Shown here one piece after another: positions 15,800 to 25,863 of a stretch of 40,952 nt of DNA. Position 1 is the first letter of the stretch. Every line of letters starts with the position of its first letter. Source of the DNA: Pseudomonadota bacterium (GTDB lineage: Bacteria; Pseudomonadota; Gammaproteobacteria; Burkholderiales; Gallionellaceae); assembly GCA_026399735.1 (NCBI GenBank), contig JAPLQK010000082.1, forward strand, positions 1-40,952, in the 5' to 3' direction. A program made the translations under genes and the position numbers. Under the pieces are notes generated by a model, which did no database searches, was not told the DNA's origin, and saw only the letters and a program-made list of their open reading frames with translations.

Positions 15800-17023
15800 C
15801 TAAAACCATGACTTCATTTTTGCCAGTACGTCACCAAACGTGTTCCCCTGCATACGTACCGCCTCGTTATTCTTGTGATGCTCCAGTCCATATAACAACA
15901 GCCCGACACCCGTCGCCATGCGTGGCGTTTTAACCACATCCGACAACCCACCCACATATTTCGGAATGCCCAGCCTGACCGGCAAATGAAATATTTCCTC
16001 ACCCAACTCGACCATGCCCTGCATGGCACTGCTGCCGCCGGTAATCACAATGCCTGATGACAACAAGTCATCGAACCCGCTGCGGCGCAACTCCGCCTGC
16101 ACCAATGAATACAGTTCCTCCACGCGTGGTTCGATCACCTCCGACAGAGTTTGCCGCGACAACATGCGCGGCCCGCGATCACCTACGCCCGGCACTTCAA
16201 TCACACCCTCATCCGCCAGCTGGCGCAATGCGCAGCCGTGGCGAATCTTGATATCTTCAGCATCCTGCGTCGGGGTGCGCAATGCCATCGCAATGTCATT
16301 GGTTATCTGGTCACCCGCAATCGGGATCACGGCGGTGTGACGTATCGATCCGCCGGTGAACACTGCAATATCGGTGGTGCCGCCGCCGATATCCACCAGA
16401 CACACGCCCAGATCCATTTCATCTTCAGCCAATACGGCACGACTGGAAGCCAGTGGTTGCAATATCAGTTCATTCACTTCCAGTCCGCAGCGGTGTATGC
16501 ACTTCATGATGTTCTGCACCGCAGCCACCGCGCCGGTGACAATATGCACCTCGACATCCAGACGCATCCCGCTCATGCCCAGCGGCTTCTTGATCCCGTC
16601 CTGCCCGTCGATGCTGAATGCCTGTTCAAGCACATGCAGTTTCTGCTGGTCGGCCGGCAAACTGATGGAACTGGCCGTTTCCAGCACGCGATCCACGTCC
16701 GCCTGCGTGACTTCCTTTTCCTTGATTTTCACCATGCCGCTCGAATTGGTGCTGCGTATATGACTGCCCGCAATGCCGGTGTGCACCTCGGTGATTTTGC
16801 AATCCGCCATCAGTTCGGCTTCCTCAAGTGCGCGCTGAATCGCACCCACGGTCGCCTCGATGTTGACCACCATGCCTTTTTTCATGCCGGACGATTCGTG
16901 CATGCCCATGCCGATCACTTCCATTACGCCGTCAGGCTTGACCTCTCCGACGATAGCCACTATTTTTGACGTACCGATATCGAGGCCGACCACCAGACTC
17001 TTAGCTTCCCTGTTTCTGCTCAT
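15800..17023 (-). CDS. ftsA: Cell division protein FtsA
   Basis: A 407-residue actin-like ATPase that tethers FtsZ to the inner membrane. Motifs are SLVVGLDIGTSKIVAIVGEV at the N-terminus (phosphate 1), VCLVDIGGGTTDIAVFTGG (phosphate 2) and GIVITGGSSAMQG (adenosine). The C-terminus ends DVLAKMKSWF, the amphipathic membrane-targeting helix. The length is normal. It lies 32 bp after ftsQ and 58 bp before ftsZ. Confidence 0.98.
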   Translation of the reverse strand: MSRNREAKSLVVGLDIGTSKIVAIVGEVKPDGVMEVIGMGMHESSGMKKGMVVNIEATVGAIQRALEEAELMADCKITEVHTGIAGSHIRSTNSSGMVKIKEKEVTQADVDRVLETASSISLPADQQKLHVLEQAFSIDGQDGIKKPLGMSGMRLDVEVHIVTGAVAAVQNIMKCIHRCGLEVNELILQPLASSRAVLAEDEMDLGVCLVDIGGGTTDIAVFTGGSIRHTAVIPIAGDQITNDIAMALRTPTQDAEDIKIRHGCALRQLADEGVIEVPGVGDRGPRMLSRQTLSEVIEPRVEELYSLVQAELRRSGFDDLLSSGIVITGGSSAMQGMVELGEEIFHLPVRLGIPKYVGGLSDVVKTPRMATGVGLLLYGLEHHKNNEAVRMQGNTFGDVLAKMKSWF

Positions 17024-17055
17024 CGCATGATCTCCGCTTCCGATGTTATTTTTAT

Positions 17056-17766
17056 CTATGCACTGCGTTTCTTCACTGCAAAGCCGTCACGGTAGCGCAT
17101 ATCCACTACCTGTACTTCCCGTGCAGATGCGTCCCCTGGCACCAGACTATAGGGATAAACCGCTACAAATCTTGCCAACCTTTGCCCCATTGCCTCCCGC
17201 CCCAATTCCACCACCATATCGTTGCTCAGATGCAACTGCCAGGCATGACGCGGCGACAACGCCAATCGGTTAATCTGCAAATTCAATACCTTAAGTTGCC
17301 GGCTGAATTTCTCATATTGCTGCGTCACTTCGGCTGACGTCCCTTCATACCCGGTGAAGCCCGGCAAGTCCTGTGTCGTTTCAGCCACAAAAACCTCACC
17401 CTGCTGGTTCACCAGCAACGACTCATTCCAGCGCGCCAAAGCCTTGTGTTCCTCAAACTGCACCACCAGCCGGTTCGGAAATTCACGACGTATGCTGACA
17501 TTGCGCACCCAGGGCAACTTCTCCAGCGAACGCCTTAAACTGTCGATATCTACCGTCAAAAAATTACCCTGCACCCGCTGGCGCACCATTGCCAGCACGT
17601 CAGCAGCGACCACCCGACCCGGCGCCACGTCGAGGCGCACCGTCTTTATCGGCAGAAGTTTGGGCATATGCACGACGTAATGTCCCGCGCCATACAACAT
17701 CGCCACAACACTGCAAAAAAACAGTGCGCCGGAGATACTGCGCAACAGGGGTGCGTTATCCCACAT
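17056..17766 (-). CDS. ftsQ: Cell division protein FtsQ
   Basis: A 236-residue bitopic membrane protein. One transmembrane helix is at about residues 12-32 ([19 protein letters not shown]). A POTRA domain follows ([18 protein letters not shown] through [18 protein letters not shown]), then the beta domain with [21 protein letters not shown]. FtsQ links early and late divisome proteins in the periplasm. Its start overlaps the end of ddl by 11 bp, consistent with coupled translation. Confidence 0.93.
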   Translation of the reverse strand: MWDNAPLLRSISGALFFCSVVAMLYGAGHYVVHMPKLLPIKTVRLDVAPGRVVAADVLAMVRQRVQGNFLTVDIDSLRRSLEKLPWVRNVSIRREFPNRLVVQFEEHKALARWNESLLVNQQGEVFVAETTQDLPGFTGYEGTSAEVTQQYEKFSRQLKVLNLQINRLALSPRHAWQLHLSNDMVVELGREAMGQRLARFVAVYPYSLVPGDASAREVQVVDMRYRDGFAVKKRSA

Positions 17767-18718
17767 GCGCCAAACCTAAAACACGCAACACCAATTCATC
17801 AAAACTGATTCCCGCCTCGCGCGCCGCCATCGGTACCAGACTGTGATCGGTCATACCGGGCGAGGTGTTCACTTCCAGCACGTAAGGCTGTCCGGTCTGA
17901 CTCATCAGAAAATCTACCCGCCCCCAGCCTTGCCCGCCTATCAGCGCGAATGCTTTCAGCGCCAGCCGCTGCATTTGTTCTTCGGCGGCCTTATCCAACC
18001 CGCTCGGACACAGATAACGTGTGTCATCACGCAGGTATTTCGCTTCAAAATCGTAAAACTCGTTTGCGGGTTCAATTTTGATGATCGGCAATGCCACACC
18101 GCCCAGAATCGCAACGGTGTATTCGCCGCCACCGATAAAACGCTCCGCAATCACCAGAGAGTCGTGCTTTGCAGCTTCACGGTAAGCCGTCTGCAGCTCG
18201 TTTTGGGCCTTAACTTTACTGATGCCGACGCTCGACCCTTCATTGGCAGGTTTCACGAACAGCGGCAGCCCCAACTGTTCAATGATCTCGCCCGCATCAC
18301 TATGCTCATCCAGCAGCACAAAATCAGGAACCGGCAATCCGCCTGCCTGCCAGACCAGCTTGCTGCGCCATTTGTCCATACCAAGGGCTGACGCCATTAC
18401 TCCGCTGCCGGTATATGGAATACCCAGCAACTCCAGTGCACCCTGCACTGTGCCGTCTTCACCGAAACGTCCGTGCAGCGCAATGAAAGCGCGGCTGAAA
18501 CCTTCATCCACCAACGCTTGCAAATTACGCGTAGCCGGGTCAAACGCATGTGCATCCACACCACTGCGCAACAATGAAGCCAATACAGCGGCACCGCTTT
18601 TAAGTGAAACTTCACGCTCGGCGGAGCGCCCGCCAAACAACACGGCCACTTTGCCGAATGATTCAGGATTCAGAATTCGGGATTCGGGCGTTAAAGGATT
18701 GGAGTTCTCTTTTTTCAT
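17756..18718 (-). CDS. ddl: D-alanine--D-alanine ligase, alternative internal start
   Basis: If ddl is translated on its own, the ATG at 18718 gives ~320 residues, near the DdlB norm plus ~18 residues of repeat-encoded leader. The downstream protein is complete: GGRSAERE motif, ATP-grasp lid ([18 protein letters not shown]), and the NTSPGMT metal/ATP site. It joins two D-alanines for the peptidoglycan stem peptide. Whether the cell makes a fusion, two proteins or both cannot be told from sequence. Confidence 0.6.
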   Translation of the reverse strand: MKKENSNPLTPESRILNPESFGKVAVLFGGRSAEREVSLKSGAAVLASLLRSGVDAHAFDPATRNLQALVDEGFSRAFIALHGRFGEDGTVQGALELLGIPYTGSGVMASALGMDKWRSKLVWQAGGLPVPDFVLLDEHSDAGEIIEQLGLPLFVKPANEGSSVGISKVKAQNELQTAYREAAKHDSLVIAERFIGGGEYTVAILGGVALPIIKIEPANEFYDFEAKYLRDDTRYLCPSGLDKAAEEQMQRLALKAFALIGGQGWGRVDFLMSQTGQPYVLEVNTSPGMTDHSLVPMAAREAGISFDELVLRVLGLAHVG

Positions 18719-19702
18719 GATTCTTGTTTTGCCTATGATTTTTACTTCCGGGTGCAGCTCCACCCCGGTTTGATTCAAAACTGTCTCACGCACCATGCAG
18801 ATCAGGTTTTCAATATCCGCAGCTGTAGCACCACCTGTGTTGACGATAAAATTTGCATGTTTATCAGATACTTGCGCACCACCGATACTCGCCCCTTTCA
18901 GCCCGCACTGTTCAATCAGGCGCGCGGAAAAGTCGCCCGGCGGATTACGGAACACCGACCCTGCGTTAGGCAGATTCAGGGGTTGACTGGCAATCCGCTT
19001 ACCCAGCAATTCCTTTATTTGCCGGCGCGACTGTGCGCCATCACCCGATTCGAATGAAAGCCAGGCACCAACGAATAATTCTGACTGCGAAGGGAGAAGG
19101 GAGAAGGGAGAAGGGACAGAACCCGGTTTTCCCTTCCCTCTTCCCTCTTCCCTCTTCCCTATGAATTCAACGCTCCGATAGCCGATTTCGTATTCCTGCG
19201 GCGTTCTCACCTTCAGTTCGCCGCTACGCGTCACAACCTGCACTTTTGCCACGTGCTGCCAGATTTCACTACCGTAACAACCCGCGTTCATCGCCAGCAT
19301 ACCGCCCAGCGTACCGGGAATTCCGGCACAAAATTCTGCGCCGCCCAAATCATGCAAGGCGGCAAATCGCGCCAGTTTTGCACCCGGCACGCCAGCCTGC
19401 ACATAGATCAGCCCGTCAGGCTGCAGACTCAATTCGCTCAGCGCGCCATGCATCAGCAATACCGTGCCGTCAAAGCCGCCGTCGCGCACCAGCAGATTGC
19501 TGCCCAGGCCTACCGCAACCACCGCTTCATCGGTTGGCAAGCAGCACAAATACACCCGCAAGTCATCCAGGTCAGCCGGCTGGTAACATGTCTTTGCCGC
19601 ACCGCCGGCACGCCAGCTGGTATGGCGGCGCATGGATTCAGCAAGACTCAGCTTGCCCCTCAGCGCGGCTTTGATAAACTGTTTCGGCTCGCTCATATTC
19701 AT
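17756..19702 (-). CDS. murB-ddl: MurB-Ddl continuous open frame (UDP-N-acetylenolpyruvoylglucosamine reductase + D-Ala-D-Ala ligase)
   Basis: One 648-codon frame covers both enzymes. Residues ~1-327 are MurB (FAD/NADPH reductase making UDP-MurNAc): [15 protein letters not shown] for [34 protein letters not shown] with the catalytic serine, and C-terminal HPEVKIIG. Residues ~328-648 are Ddl, an ATP-grasp ligase with [31 protein letters not shown] and [14 protein letters not shown]. No stop separates them, but an ATG at 18718 fits an independent ddl start. The MurB part carries a ~26-residue insert (KREEGRGKG...[11 protein letters not shown], ~residues 179-204) encoded by GAAGGGA/TTCCCTC heptamer tracts. 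The linker [14 protein letters not shown] is encoded by GATTCAG-type heptamers. The start at 19702 overlaps the murC stop as ATGA. Confidence 0.9.
   Translation of the reverse strand: MNMSEPKQFIKAALRGKLSLAESMRRHTSWRAGGAAKTCYQPADLDDLRVYLCCLPTDEAVVAVGLGSNLLVRDGGFDGTVLLMHGALSELSLQPDGLIYVQAGVPGAKLARFAALHDLGGAEFCAGIPGTLGGMLAMNAGCYGSEIWQHVAKVQVVTRSGELKVRTPQEYEIGYRSVEFIGKREEGRGKGKPGSVPSPFSLLPSQSELFVGAWLSFESGDGAQSRRQIKELLGKRIASQPLNLPNAGSVFRNPPGDFSARLIEQCGLKGASIGGAQVSDKHANFIVNTGGATAADIENLICMVRETVLNQTGVELHPEVKIIGKTRIMKKENSNPLTPESRILNPESFGKVAVLFGGRSAEREVSLKSGAAVLASLLRSGVDAHAFDPATRNLQALVDEGFSRAFIALHGRFGEDGTVQGALELLGIPYTGSGVMASALGMDKWRSKLVWQAGGLPVPDFVLLDEHSDAGEIIEQLGLPLFVKPANEGSSVGISKVKAQNELQTAYREAAKHDSLVIAERFIGGGEYTVAILGGVALPIIKIEPANEFYDFEAKYLRDDTRYLCPSGLDKAAEEQMQRLALKAFALIGGQGWGRVDFLMSQTGQPYVLEVNTSPGMTDHSLVPMAAREAGISFDELVLRVLGLAHVG
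18660..18687. repeat. GATTCAG-type heptamer tract (4 units) in the murB-ddl linker
   Basis: Four 7-bp units in the plus direction: GATTCAG, GATTCAG, AATTCGG, GATTCGG. They are translated (minus strand) into the linker just before the Ddl core. The same cyclic unit, perfectly repeated three times, occurs in murF at 26966-26986 on the opposite strand. Confidence 0.75.
19089..19161. repeat. Paired heptamer tracts GAAGGGA x4 and TTCCCTC x4 inside murB
   Basis: Four perfect copies of GAAGGGA (19089-19116), a 17-bp spacer, then TTCCCTC x3 with a final TTCCCTA (19134-19161). A purine-rich arm thus faces a pyrimidine-rich arm on the same strand. Both are in frame in murB and encode charged then Ser/Pro-rich peptide. 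The same motif types recur at the murF/mraY junction. Confidence 0.85.
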
Positions 19703-21099
19703 ATCTGTGCCATCTGTTTAACTGCGCCCGGCACATTGCCGATTGAACCCGCACCCATCGTGACAACCACGTCACCGGCCCTCGCCCATTGCAAAATTGA
19801 CCGGGGCATATCGGCAATATGTTCAACAAAAATGGCTTCGCTCTGCCCCGCCAGTCGCAATGCGTGCATCATCGCCCGGCCATCCGCCGCGACCAGTGGC
19901 GCTTCTCCCGCCGCATACACTTCCGCCAGCAACAAGGCGTCCACGCCGCACAGTATTTTCACGAAGTCTTCGAACAGATCACGGGTACGCGTGTAGCGGT
20001 GCGGCTGAAAAGCCAGCACCAGACGGCGGCCCGGAAACGCACCGCGCACCGCGGACAGGGTCGCGGCCATCTCAACCGGATGATGACCGTAATCGTCGAT
20101 TAAAGTGAAGCTGCCGCCATTTTGTAACGTGATTTCCCCGTAGCGCTGAAAGCGTCTGCCGACGCCTTCAAATTCGCTCAATGCCGCAACGATCGCGTCA
20201 TCTTCCACGCCCACTTCCAGCGCAATCGCAATTGCGGCCAGCGCATTCAGCACGTTGTGCATACCCGGCAAATTGAGCGTAATTTCCAGATCGCGCGGCG
20301 TGCCGTTCTGCCGGCAAAGCGCTGTAAAGCGCATCTGACCGTTCAGATGACGCACGTCGACAGCGCGTATCTGCGCTCCTTCGCTGAAACCGTAAGTTGT
20401 CACAGGCTTGGTGATACGCGGCAGCAGCTCGCGAATATTGGCATCGTCCACACACATCATCGCCCGTCCATAAAACGGCAGATGCTCGACAAAATCCACG
20501 AAAGCCTGCTTTAATCTCGCAAAATCATGACCATAAGTTTCCATATGATCCGCATCGATATTGGTCACGACCGCCAGAATAGGTTGCAAATACAGGAATG
20601 AAGCATCGGATTCATCGGCTTCCACAACGATGAATTCACCGGTTCCCAGCTTGGCATTGGTGCCGCTGCTGTTCAACTTGCCGCCAATCACAAAGGTAGG
20701 GTCGAATCCGCCTCGGGCCAGAATGCTGGCTGTCAGCGAGGTCGTCGTGGTTTTGCCGTGGGTGCCTGCCACCGCGATTCCCTGACGCAGACGCATCAAT
20801 TCCGCCAGCATCATGGCGCGGGGCACGACCGGAATATGTCGCGCACGCGCGGCCAGCACTTCCGGATTATCCCCACCCACCGCCGTGGACACCACCACCA
20901 CATCGGCTTCTTCCAGATTGGATTCGGCGTGCCCTATGGCCACTTTGATACCCAGTTCGCTCAGGCGCTTTGTCGATACATTTTCACTCAGATCAGATCC
21001 GCTCACGCCGAACCCCAGATTGAACAGCACCTCGGCAATGCCGTTCATACCTGAGCCGCCGATACCCACGAAATGTATCTGCTTGATTTTATGTCTCAT
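19699..21099 (-). CDS. murC: UDP-N-acetylmuramate--L-alanine ligase
   Basis: MurC adds the first amino acid of the stem peptide in the cytoplasm. From the ATG at 21099 the protein is 466 residues and begins [20 protein letters not shown], the normal N-terminal Rossmann motif. The start overlaps the murG stop as ATGA and has AGGGAGA upstream, so I prefer it to the frame-extended start at 21117. The Mur ligase P-loop is [13 protein letters not shown] at about residue 110, followed by [12 protein letters not shown] and the central [12 protein letters not shown]-type motif ([15 protein letters not shown]). Length and motifs are complete. Confidence 0.97.
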   Translation of the reverse strand: MRHKIKQIHFVGIGGSGMNGIAEVLFNLGFGVSGSDLSENVSTKRLSELGIKVAIGHAESNLEEADVVVVSTAVGGDNPEVLAARARHIPVVPRAMMLAELMRLRQGIAVAGTHGKTTTTSLTASILARGGFDPTFVIGGKLNSSGTNAKLGTGEFIVVEADESDASFLYLQPILAVVTNIDADHMETYGHDFARLKQAFVDFVEHLPFYGRAMMCVDDANIRELLPRITKPVTTYGFSEGAQIRAVDVRHLNGQMRFTALCRQNGTPRDLEITLNLPGMHNVLNALAAIAIALEVGVEDDAIVAALSEFEGVGRRFQRYGEITLQNGGSFTLIDDYGHHPVEMAATLSAVRGAFPGRRLVLAFQPHRYTRTRDLFEDFVKILCGVDALLLAEVYAAGEAPLVAADGRAMMHALRLAGQSEAIFVEHIADMPRSILQWARAGDVVVTMGAGSIGNVPGAVKQMAQI

Positions 21100-22157
21100 G
21101 CTGCAATCTCCCTGCATACGTTCGCGACTGTTTCAGCGGCTTCCGGCCTGGCGAGGCTGCGCGCCTGCTGCGCCATGTTTTGTAATTTTTCACGACTCAA
21201 CTCACCCAAGATCCGGGCCAATTTTTCCGCAGCCAGCTCAGTCTGGGGCAATAACACGGCGGCTCCTTGCTCACTCAAAAATCGTGCGTTATGCGTCTGA
21301 TGGTCATCCACCGCGAACGGAAATGGGACCAGCAGACTGGCAACGCCCGCTGCCGCCAGTTCGGCGATGGTCAGCGCACCGGATCTGCATATCACCAGAT
21401 CTGCATTCGCATAGGCGATTGCCATATCATCGATAAAGGGCCGGATATCGGCCTGTACGCCAGCGGATTTATACAAATCCACGACGCCGGCATGATGATT
21501 TTTCCCGGTTTGATGCAATACAACAGGTCGCATTTCTTCAGCCAATATTGCGAGCGCCTGCGGCATGACTTCATTGATGGCGCGAGCCCCCAGACTGCCG
21601 CCTACCACCAGCACGTTGAGACGACCGGTACGTGCTGCATAACGCTGCTGCGGCGGCAGCAACGCGGTGATACTGTTGCGAACCGGATTGCCGCACCAGG
21701 TGGCTTTTGGCAATACATCCGGAAATCCGCTCATCACGCGGGTTGCCATACGCGCCAGTACCTTATTGCTCAGTCCTGCTATTGAATTCTGTTCGTGTAT
21801 CACCAGCGGACGCCGCAGCAAGGTCGCCATCAAGCCGCCCGGGAAGGTGATATAACCACCCATGCCAAGCACCACATCCGGACGATAACTAAACATGGCG
21901 ACAGCGCTTTGCCACATGGCAACAGCCAGATTCAGCGGAAGCAACAACTTGCGCAGCAAACCCTTGCCGCGCAGCCCGGAGAATCTGACCTGCGCCATCC
22001 GATAGCCATGTTTAGGTGCCAATTCAGCCTCCATACTGTTTGGCGCACCCAGCCAGGTCACCTGCCAGCCCTGCTGGCGCAGGATGTCGGCCACCGCCAA
22101 CGCCGGGAATATGTGCCCGCCGGTTCCACCAGCCATAATGAGTATGGAGCGACTCAT
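21096..22157 (-). CDS. murG: UDP-GlcNAc:undecaprenyl-PP-MurNAc-pentapeptide GlcNAc transferase
   Basis: A GT-B glycosyltransferase of 353 residues that converts lipid I to lipid II on the inner face of the membrane. [17 protein letters not shown] (G-loop 1) is near residue 10, [13 protein letters not shown] is G-loop 2, and the UDP-GlcNAc site is [19 protein letters not shown] with [14 protein letters not shown]. It overlaps ftsW by ATGA (22154-22157) and murC by ATGA. The gene is complete and ordinary. Confidence 0.97.
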   Translation of the reverse strand: MSRSILIMAGGTGGHIFPALAVADILRQQGWQVTWLGAPNSMEAELAPKHGYRMAQVRFSGLRGKGLLRKLLLPLNLAVAMWQSAVAMFSYRPDVVLGMGGYITFPGGLMATLLRRPLVIHEQNSIAGLSNKVLARMATRVMSGFPDVLPKATWCGNPVRNSITALLPPQQRYAARTGRLNVLVVGGSLGARAINEVMPQALAILAEEMRPVVLHQTGKNHHAGVVDLYKSAGVQADIRPFIDDMAIAYANADLVICRSGALTIAELAAAGVASLLVPFPFAVDDHQTHNARFLSEQGAAVLLPQTELAAEKLARILGELSREKLQNMAQQARSLARPEAAETVANVCREIAA

Positions 22158-23317
22158 GCAGGCATGCCCCGTGCGATCCTGCGATTCTCGTAGTCAACTC
22201 TCAGCAGCACGGCGGCGGCGATGCAGTTCACCACCACGCCGCTGCCGCCAAAGCTCAGGAACGGCAAGGTCAATCCCTTGGTTGGTAATACCCCCATGTT
22301 GACGCCGATATTGATCATCGCCTGCACACCGATCCAGACGCCAATGCCCTGTGCTACCAGCGCTGAATAATGACGCTCCAGAAACGCGGCATGACGGCCA
22401 ATCTGATATGCGCGTATCACCACCATAGCGAACAATCCGATCACGCAAACCACGCCCGCCAGGCCCAGTTCTTCTGCAATCACAGCCATCAGAAAATCGG
22501 TGTGCGCTTCCGGCAAATAAAACAGTTTTTCCACACTGGCACCCAATCCAACGCCAAAACGTTCACCGCGTCCGAATGCGATCAGCGCATGACTGAGTTG
22601 ATAGCCTTTGCCAAACGGATCAGCCCAGGGGTCCATGAAACCGATGACACGCTGCATCCGGTAGGGCGACGAGAAAATCAGGGCGGCAAACGCCATTGGC
22701 AGTGCCACCAGCAATGCGCCGAACACCTTGACGTTGAATCCGCCCAGCCAGAGCGTACAGAAGGCAATCGACAGGATCACCACAAATGCGCCCATGTCAG
22801 GCTCCAGCAACAAAAAGGCACCGACGACCGCAATCACGGCGAACATCGGCAGAAAGGCCTTCATCAGCGAATTCTTTTCTGCGCCTTTGCGCACCGTATA
22901 GTCAGCTGCATACATCACAGCAAACAATTTCATCATTTCTGATGGCTGCAAATTGATCACAAACAGCGACAACCAGCGACGACTGCCATTGACTTCACGC
23001 CCTACGTGCGGGATCAATACCAGAACCAGCAGCGCCACACCCGCCAGAAACAGGTAAGGCGAGTAGGTTTGCCAAAGCTGCACCGGCATCTGAAATGCCA
23101 ACACGCCTGCAATCAACCCCACGATGATGAACATGCTGTGTCGCATCAGATAATAGGTGGCCTGATGCCCGGTAAACTTGCTGCCTTCCGCCGTGGCGAT
23201 CGACGAGGAATACACCATCACCAGTCCGATCGTTAACAAGGCGATAAACACCCATATCAGCAGAATATCGAACTGAGCATGAGGTGGCCGCGTGCGTGTT
23301 TTGACTAAAGAGGCCAT
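22154..23317 (-). CDS. ftsW: SEDS glycosyltransferase / division protein FtsW
   Basis: A 387-residue polytopic membrane protein with about ten transmembrane helices. VNGSRRWL and [10 protein letters not shown] are SEDS hallmarks. The glycosyltransferase Asp region [13 protein letters not shown], the loop [14 protein letters not shown] and the terminal [17 protein letters not shown] are present. FtsW polymerises lipid II into septal glycan strands together with FtsI. It overlaps murD by 13 bp and murG by 4 bp. Confidence 0.97.
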   Translation of the reverse strand: MASLVKTRTRPPHAQFDILLIWVFIALLTIGLVMVYSSSIATAEGSKFTGHQATYYLMRHSMFIIVGLIAGVLAFQMPVQLWQTYSPYLFLAGVALLVLVLIPHVGREVNGSRRWLSLFVINLQPSEMMKLFAVMYAADYTVRKGAEKNSLMKAFLPMFAVIAVVGAFLLLEPDMGAFVVILSIAFCTLWLGGFNVKVFGALLVALPMAFAALIFSSPYRMQRVIGFMDPWADPFGKGYQLSHALIAFGRGERFGVGLGASVEKLFYLPEAHTDFLMAVIAEELGLAGVVCVIGLFAMVVIRAYQIGRHAAFLERHYSALVAQGIGVWIGVQAMINIGVNMGVLPTKGLTLPFLSFGGSGVVVNCIAAAVLLRVDYENRRIARGMPA

Positions 23318-24690
23318 GCGCCCTCCTCCTCTAATTTGCGCACTTCCTCAACAAATATTTCCGCACGATGTACATAGTTTCGGTACATATCAAAGCTGGC
23401 ACACGCCGGAGACAGCAATACAGCATCGCCCTTCATCGCCGCCTTTGCCGCCTGTTGCACGGCATCACGCATGTCTTGCGCGTGCAATACCGGAACTTCG
23501 CAACCTTGCAGCGCCGCTTCAATCAGATTCGCATCGCGTCCGATCAGTACAACGACACGTGCGTGTTTTGTCACGACAGGCTTTAAGGGAGAAAAATCCT
23601 GATCCTTGCCCATACCGCCTGCAATCAGTACGGTTTTACATCCCAGACCTTCTAGTGCCGCAATGGTCGCGCCGACGTTAGTCCCCTTGGAGTCATCGTA
23701 AAAGGTCACGCCATTAATCTCTGCGACCTTCTCCACGCGGTGCGGCAATCCCTTAAAACTGCGCAGTGCGTCCAGCAAGACCGGCATCGGCAGATCAATC
23801 GAACGACACAGCGCGAGCGCTGCCAGTGCATTGGCGACATTGTGCAATCCGGCAGGTTGCATCTCTGAAGCCTTGATCAGGCGCTGGCAACCCTGCACCA
23901 GCCAGATTTCATGACTGTCATGTTCGATGCCAAAGTCAGTTTCAATACCAGTGCAATTCAAGCCGAAACTAAGAAAATCGCTGTTCGCATTTTTCATGGC
24001 TATGCTGCGTGCATCATCCCGATTCAGAATCTGAACGCGGCAACCGCTGAGTATTCTTTGCTTGGCCGCAGCATACTCATCCATACCGAGATAGCGATCC
24101 AGATGATCTTCGCTGATATTGAGCACCGTAGCGGCGTCCGCCTTTAAACTGTAAGTGGTTTCCAGCTGAAAACTCGACAACTCCAGCACCCACACCTCGG
24201 GCTGTTTATCAGCGCGCTGCAACACCACATCCAGCACGGCAGGTGAAATATTGCCGGCGGCAACCGCATCTTTGCCCGCAGCACGGCACATGTGCGCCAC
24301 CAGACTGGTGACGGTGGTCTTGCCGTTGGAACCGGTAATGGCAAGAACAGCGGGTAGCGGGTAGCGGGTAGCGAGTTGTTGCGAGAACAGTTCGATGTCG
24401 CCGAGCACAGGAATGCCGCGTGCCACGGCACGGGCGACGTGCTGATCCGACAGCGGCACGCCCGGACTGATCGCGATCAAATCGATTCCTGCAAACAAGC
24501 CCTCATTGAAGGCACCGCAAAAAATTTGTCCGGGTGAAACAAGTCCTGCTACTTCTTCCATGCCTGGCGGCGCGAGCCGGCTGTCCGCAACACGCAGATG
24601 CGCGCCCTGGCTACTTAGCCAGCGCACCATAGATAATCCGGTCTCGCCCAGACCGAGTACCAGCACAGATTTGTTTCTGAACGTTGTCAT
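23305..24690 (-). CDS. murD: UDP-N-acetylmuramoyl-L-alanine--D-glutamate ligase
   Basis: MurD adds D-glutamate to UDP-MurNAc-L-Ala. The N-terminal motif [16 protein letters not shown] is at about 10-25. The P-loop [14 protein letters not shown] is at 117-130, [18 protein letters not shown] marks the central domain, and [13 protein letters not shown] and [15 protein letters not shown] lie in the C-terminal domain. All motifs are intact at 461 residues. Just before the P-loop, residues 109-114 (RYPLPA) are encoded by a GCGGGTA heptamer tract, a small low-complexity addition in a variable loop. It overlaps mraY by 4 bp. Confidence 0.97.
   Translation of the reverse strand: MTTFRNKSVLVLGLGETGLSMVRWLSSQGAHLRVADSRLAPPGMEEVAGLVSPGQIFCGAFNEGLFAGIDLIAISPGVPLSDQHVARAVARGIPVLGDIELFSQQLATRYPLPAVLAITGSNGKTTVTSLVAHMCRAAGKDAVAAGNISPAVLDVVLQRADKQPEVWVLELSSFQLETTYSLKADAATVLNISEDHLDRYLGMDEYAAAKQRILSGCRVQILNRDDARSIAMKNANSDFLSFGLNCTGIETDFGIEHDSHEIWLVQGCQRLIKASEMQPAGLHNVANALAALALCRSIDLPMPVLLDALRSFKGLPHRVEKVAEINGVTFYDDSKGTNVGATIAALEGLGCKTVLIAGGMGKDQDFSPLKPVVTKHARVVVLIGRDANLIEAALQGCEVPVLHAQDMRDAVQQAAKAAMKGDAVLLSPACASFDMYRNYVHRAEIFVEEVRKLEEEGAWPL
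24350..24377. repeat. GCGGGTA heptamer tandem (3 perfect + 1 decayed) inside murD
   Basis: GCGGGTA repeats exactly at 24350, 24357 and 24364, with a decayed GCGAGTT at 24371. It is translated on the minus strand as part of ATRYPLPAV, directly before the ATP-binding loop of MurD. Confidence 0.8.
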
Positions 24691-25772
24691 CTCAGTTTTA
24701 AAGTAGCCAAGCCAAGCAATACCAGCAACATCGTGATAATCCAGAAGCGCACCACAACCTGCGTCTCCTTCCAGCCTTTTAACTCATAGTGGTGATGAAG
24801 CGGTGCCATGCGGAACACGCGCTTGCCGGTCATCTTGAACGAAGCCACCTGAATCACCACCGACAAGGTTTCCACTACAAACACGCCGCCCATGATGAAC
24901 AACACCAGTTCCTGCCGCACGATCACGGCGACAATCCCGAGCGCGGCACCGAGCGCCAATGCGCCCACATCACCCATGAATACTTCAGCCGGATAGGCGT
25001 TGAACCACAGAAATGCCAGACCCGCACCCGCGATTCCACCGCAAAATACGGCCAGTTCGCCAGCCCCCGGTATGTAGGGGATTCCCAAATACTTTGAAAA
25101 CACGGCATTGCCCGCGACATAGGCAAATAGTGCCAGCGCGCTGGCAACCATCACGGTCGGCATGATCGCCAGACCATCTAGTCCGTCAGTCAAATTCACC
25201 GCGTTACTGGTACCGACAATCACAAAATAAACCATCGCTATGAATGCAAATCCACCCAACTGAAATACAAAAAACTTCATGAACGGCACGATCATTTCCG
25301 TTTGCGCCGGCAGGGTCGCGCTCTGCCACAGATAAACCGCGACGATCAACGCAATCACAGACTGCCAGAACATTTTTGCTTTAGCCGACAGGCCCTTGGG
25401 GTTGCGATGCACCACCTTGCGATAGTCATCAACCCAGCCGATCACACCAAAACCCAAAGTCGTAAACAACACCACCCACACATAACGGTTGTGCAAATCG
25501 CCCCACAGCAATGTGGTAATCGCAATCGAAGTCAGAATCAGCGCACCGCCCATGGTAGGCGTACCCGCTTTGACCAGATGCGTCTGCGGCCCGTCCGTGC
25601 GCACGGACTGGCCTATCTTGTAGGCAGTCAGCTTGCGTATCATCGCGGGACCTACCAGAAATGAAATGCCCAGCGCTGTCATGGCAGACAGTACGGTGCG
25701 CAACGTGATGTAATTGAATACACTGAAAAAACGTATATCCTGAGCCAGCCATTGTGTGAGTGCTAATAACAT
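24687..25772 (-). CDS. mraY: Phospho-MurNAc-pentapeptide translocase
   Basis: MraY makes lipid I from UDP-MurNAc-pentapeptide and undecaprenyl phosphate in the inner membrane. The true start is the ATG at 25772, giving 361 residues that begin [20 protein letters not shown], matching the family length (~360). The open frame extends upstream to 25898, but those 42 codons are repeat-derived low-complexity sequence. Motifs: [10 protein letters not shown], the active-site [13 protein letters not shown], and the loop [11 protein letters not shown]. About ten transmembrane helices are evident. The ATG forms TAATG with an out-of-frame TAA that appears to be the ancestral murF stop. Confidence 0.97.
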   Translation of the reverse strand: MLLALTQWLAQDIRFFSVFNYITLRTVLSAMTALGISFLVGPAMIRKLTAYKIGQSVRTDGPQTHLVKAGTPTMGGALILTSIAITTLLWGDLHNRYVWVVLFTTLGFGVIGWVDDYRKVVHRNPKGLSAKAKMFWQSVIALIVAVYLWQSATLPAQTEMIVPFMKFFVFQLGGFAFIAMVYFVIVGTSNAVNLTDGLDGLAIMPTVMVASALALFAYVAGNAVFSKYLGIPYIPGAGELAVFCGGIAGAGLAFLWFNAYPAEVFMGDVGALALGAALGIVAVIVRQELVLFIMGGVFVVETLSVVIQVASFKMTGKRVFRMAPLHHHYELKGWKETQVVVRFWIITMLLVLLGLATLKLR

Positions 25773-25781
25773 TACGACGCC

Positions 25782-25863
25782 TCCGGCGTTTGAGAAGGGA
25801 GAAGTGAGAAAGGAGAGGGGGGTCCGGCGTTTGAGAAGGGAGAAGTGAGAAAGGAGAGGGGGG
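25782..25863. repeat. 41-bp perfect tandem duplication at the murF/mraY junction
   Basis: Two identical 41-bp units (25782-25822, 25823-25863). Each contains GAGAAGG, GAGAAGT, GAGAAAG and GAGAGGG heptamer-like blocks after TCCGGCGTTT. Pyrimidine-rich heptamers (TTCCCTC, TTCACCC types) follow at 25879-25905. 41 is not a multiple of 3, so the second copy changes the murF frame. Confidence 0.95.

Noticed and set aside
16151-16969. 272-codon plus-strand frame opposite ftsA
   Set aside because: Antisense shadow of FtsA, without a ribosome site or domain.
19089-19161. CRISPR-like array
   Set aside because: Units are 7 bp without unique spacers; they are simple tandem repeats inside a coding frame.
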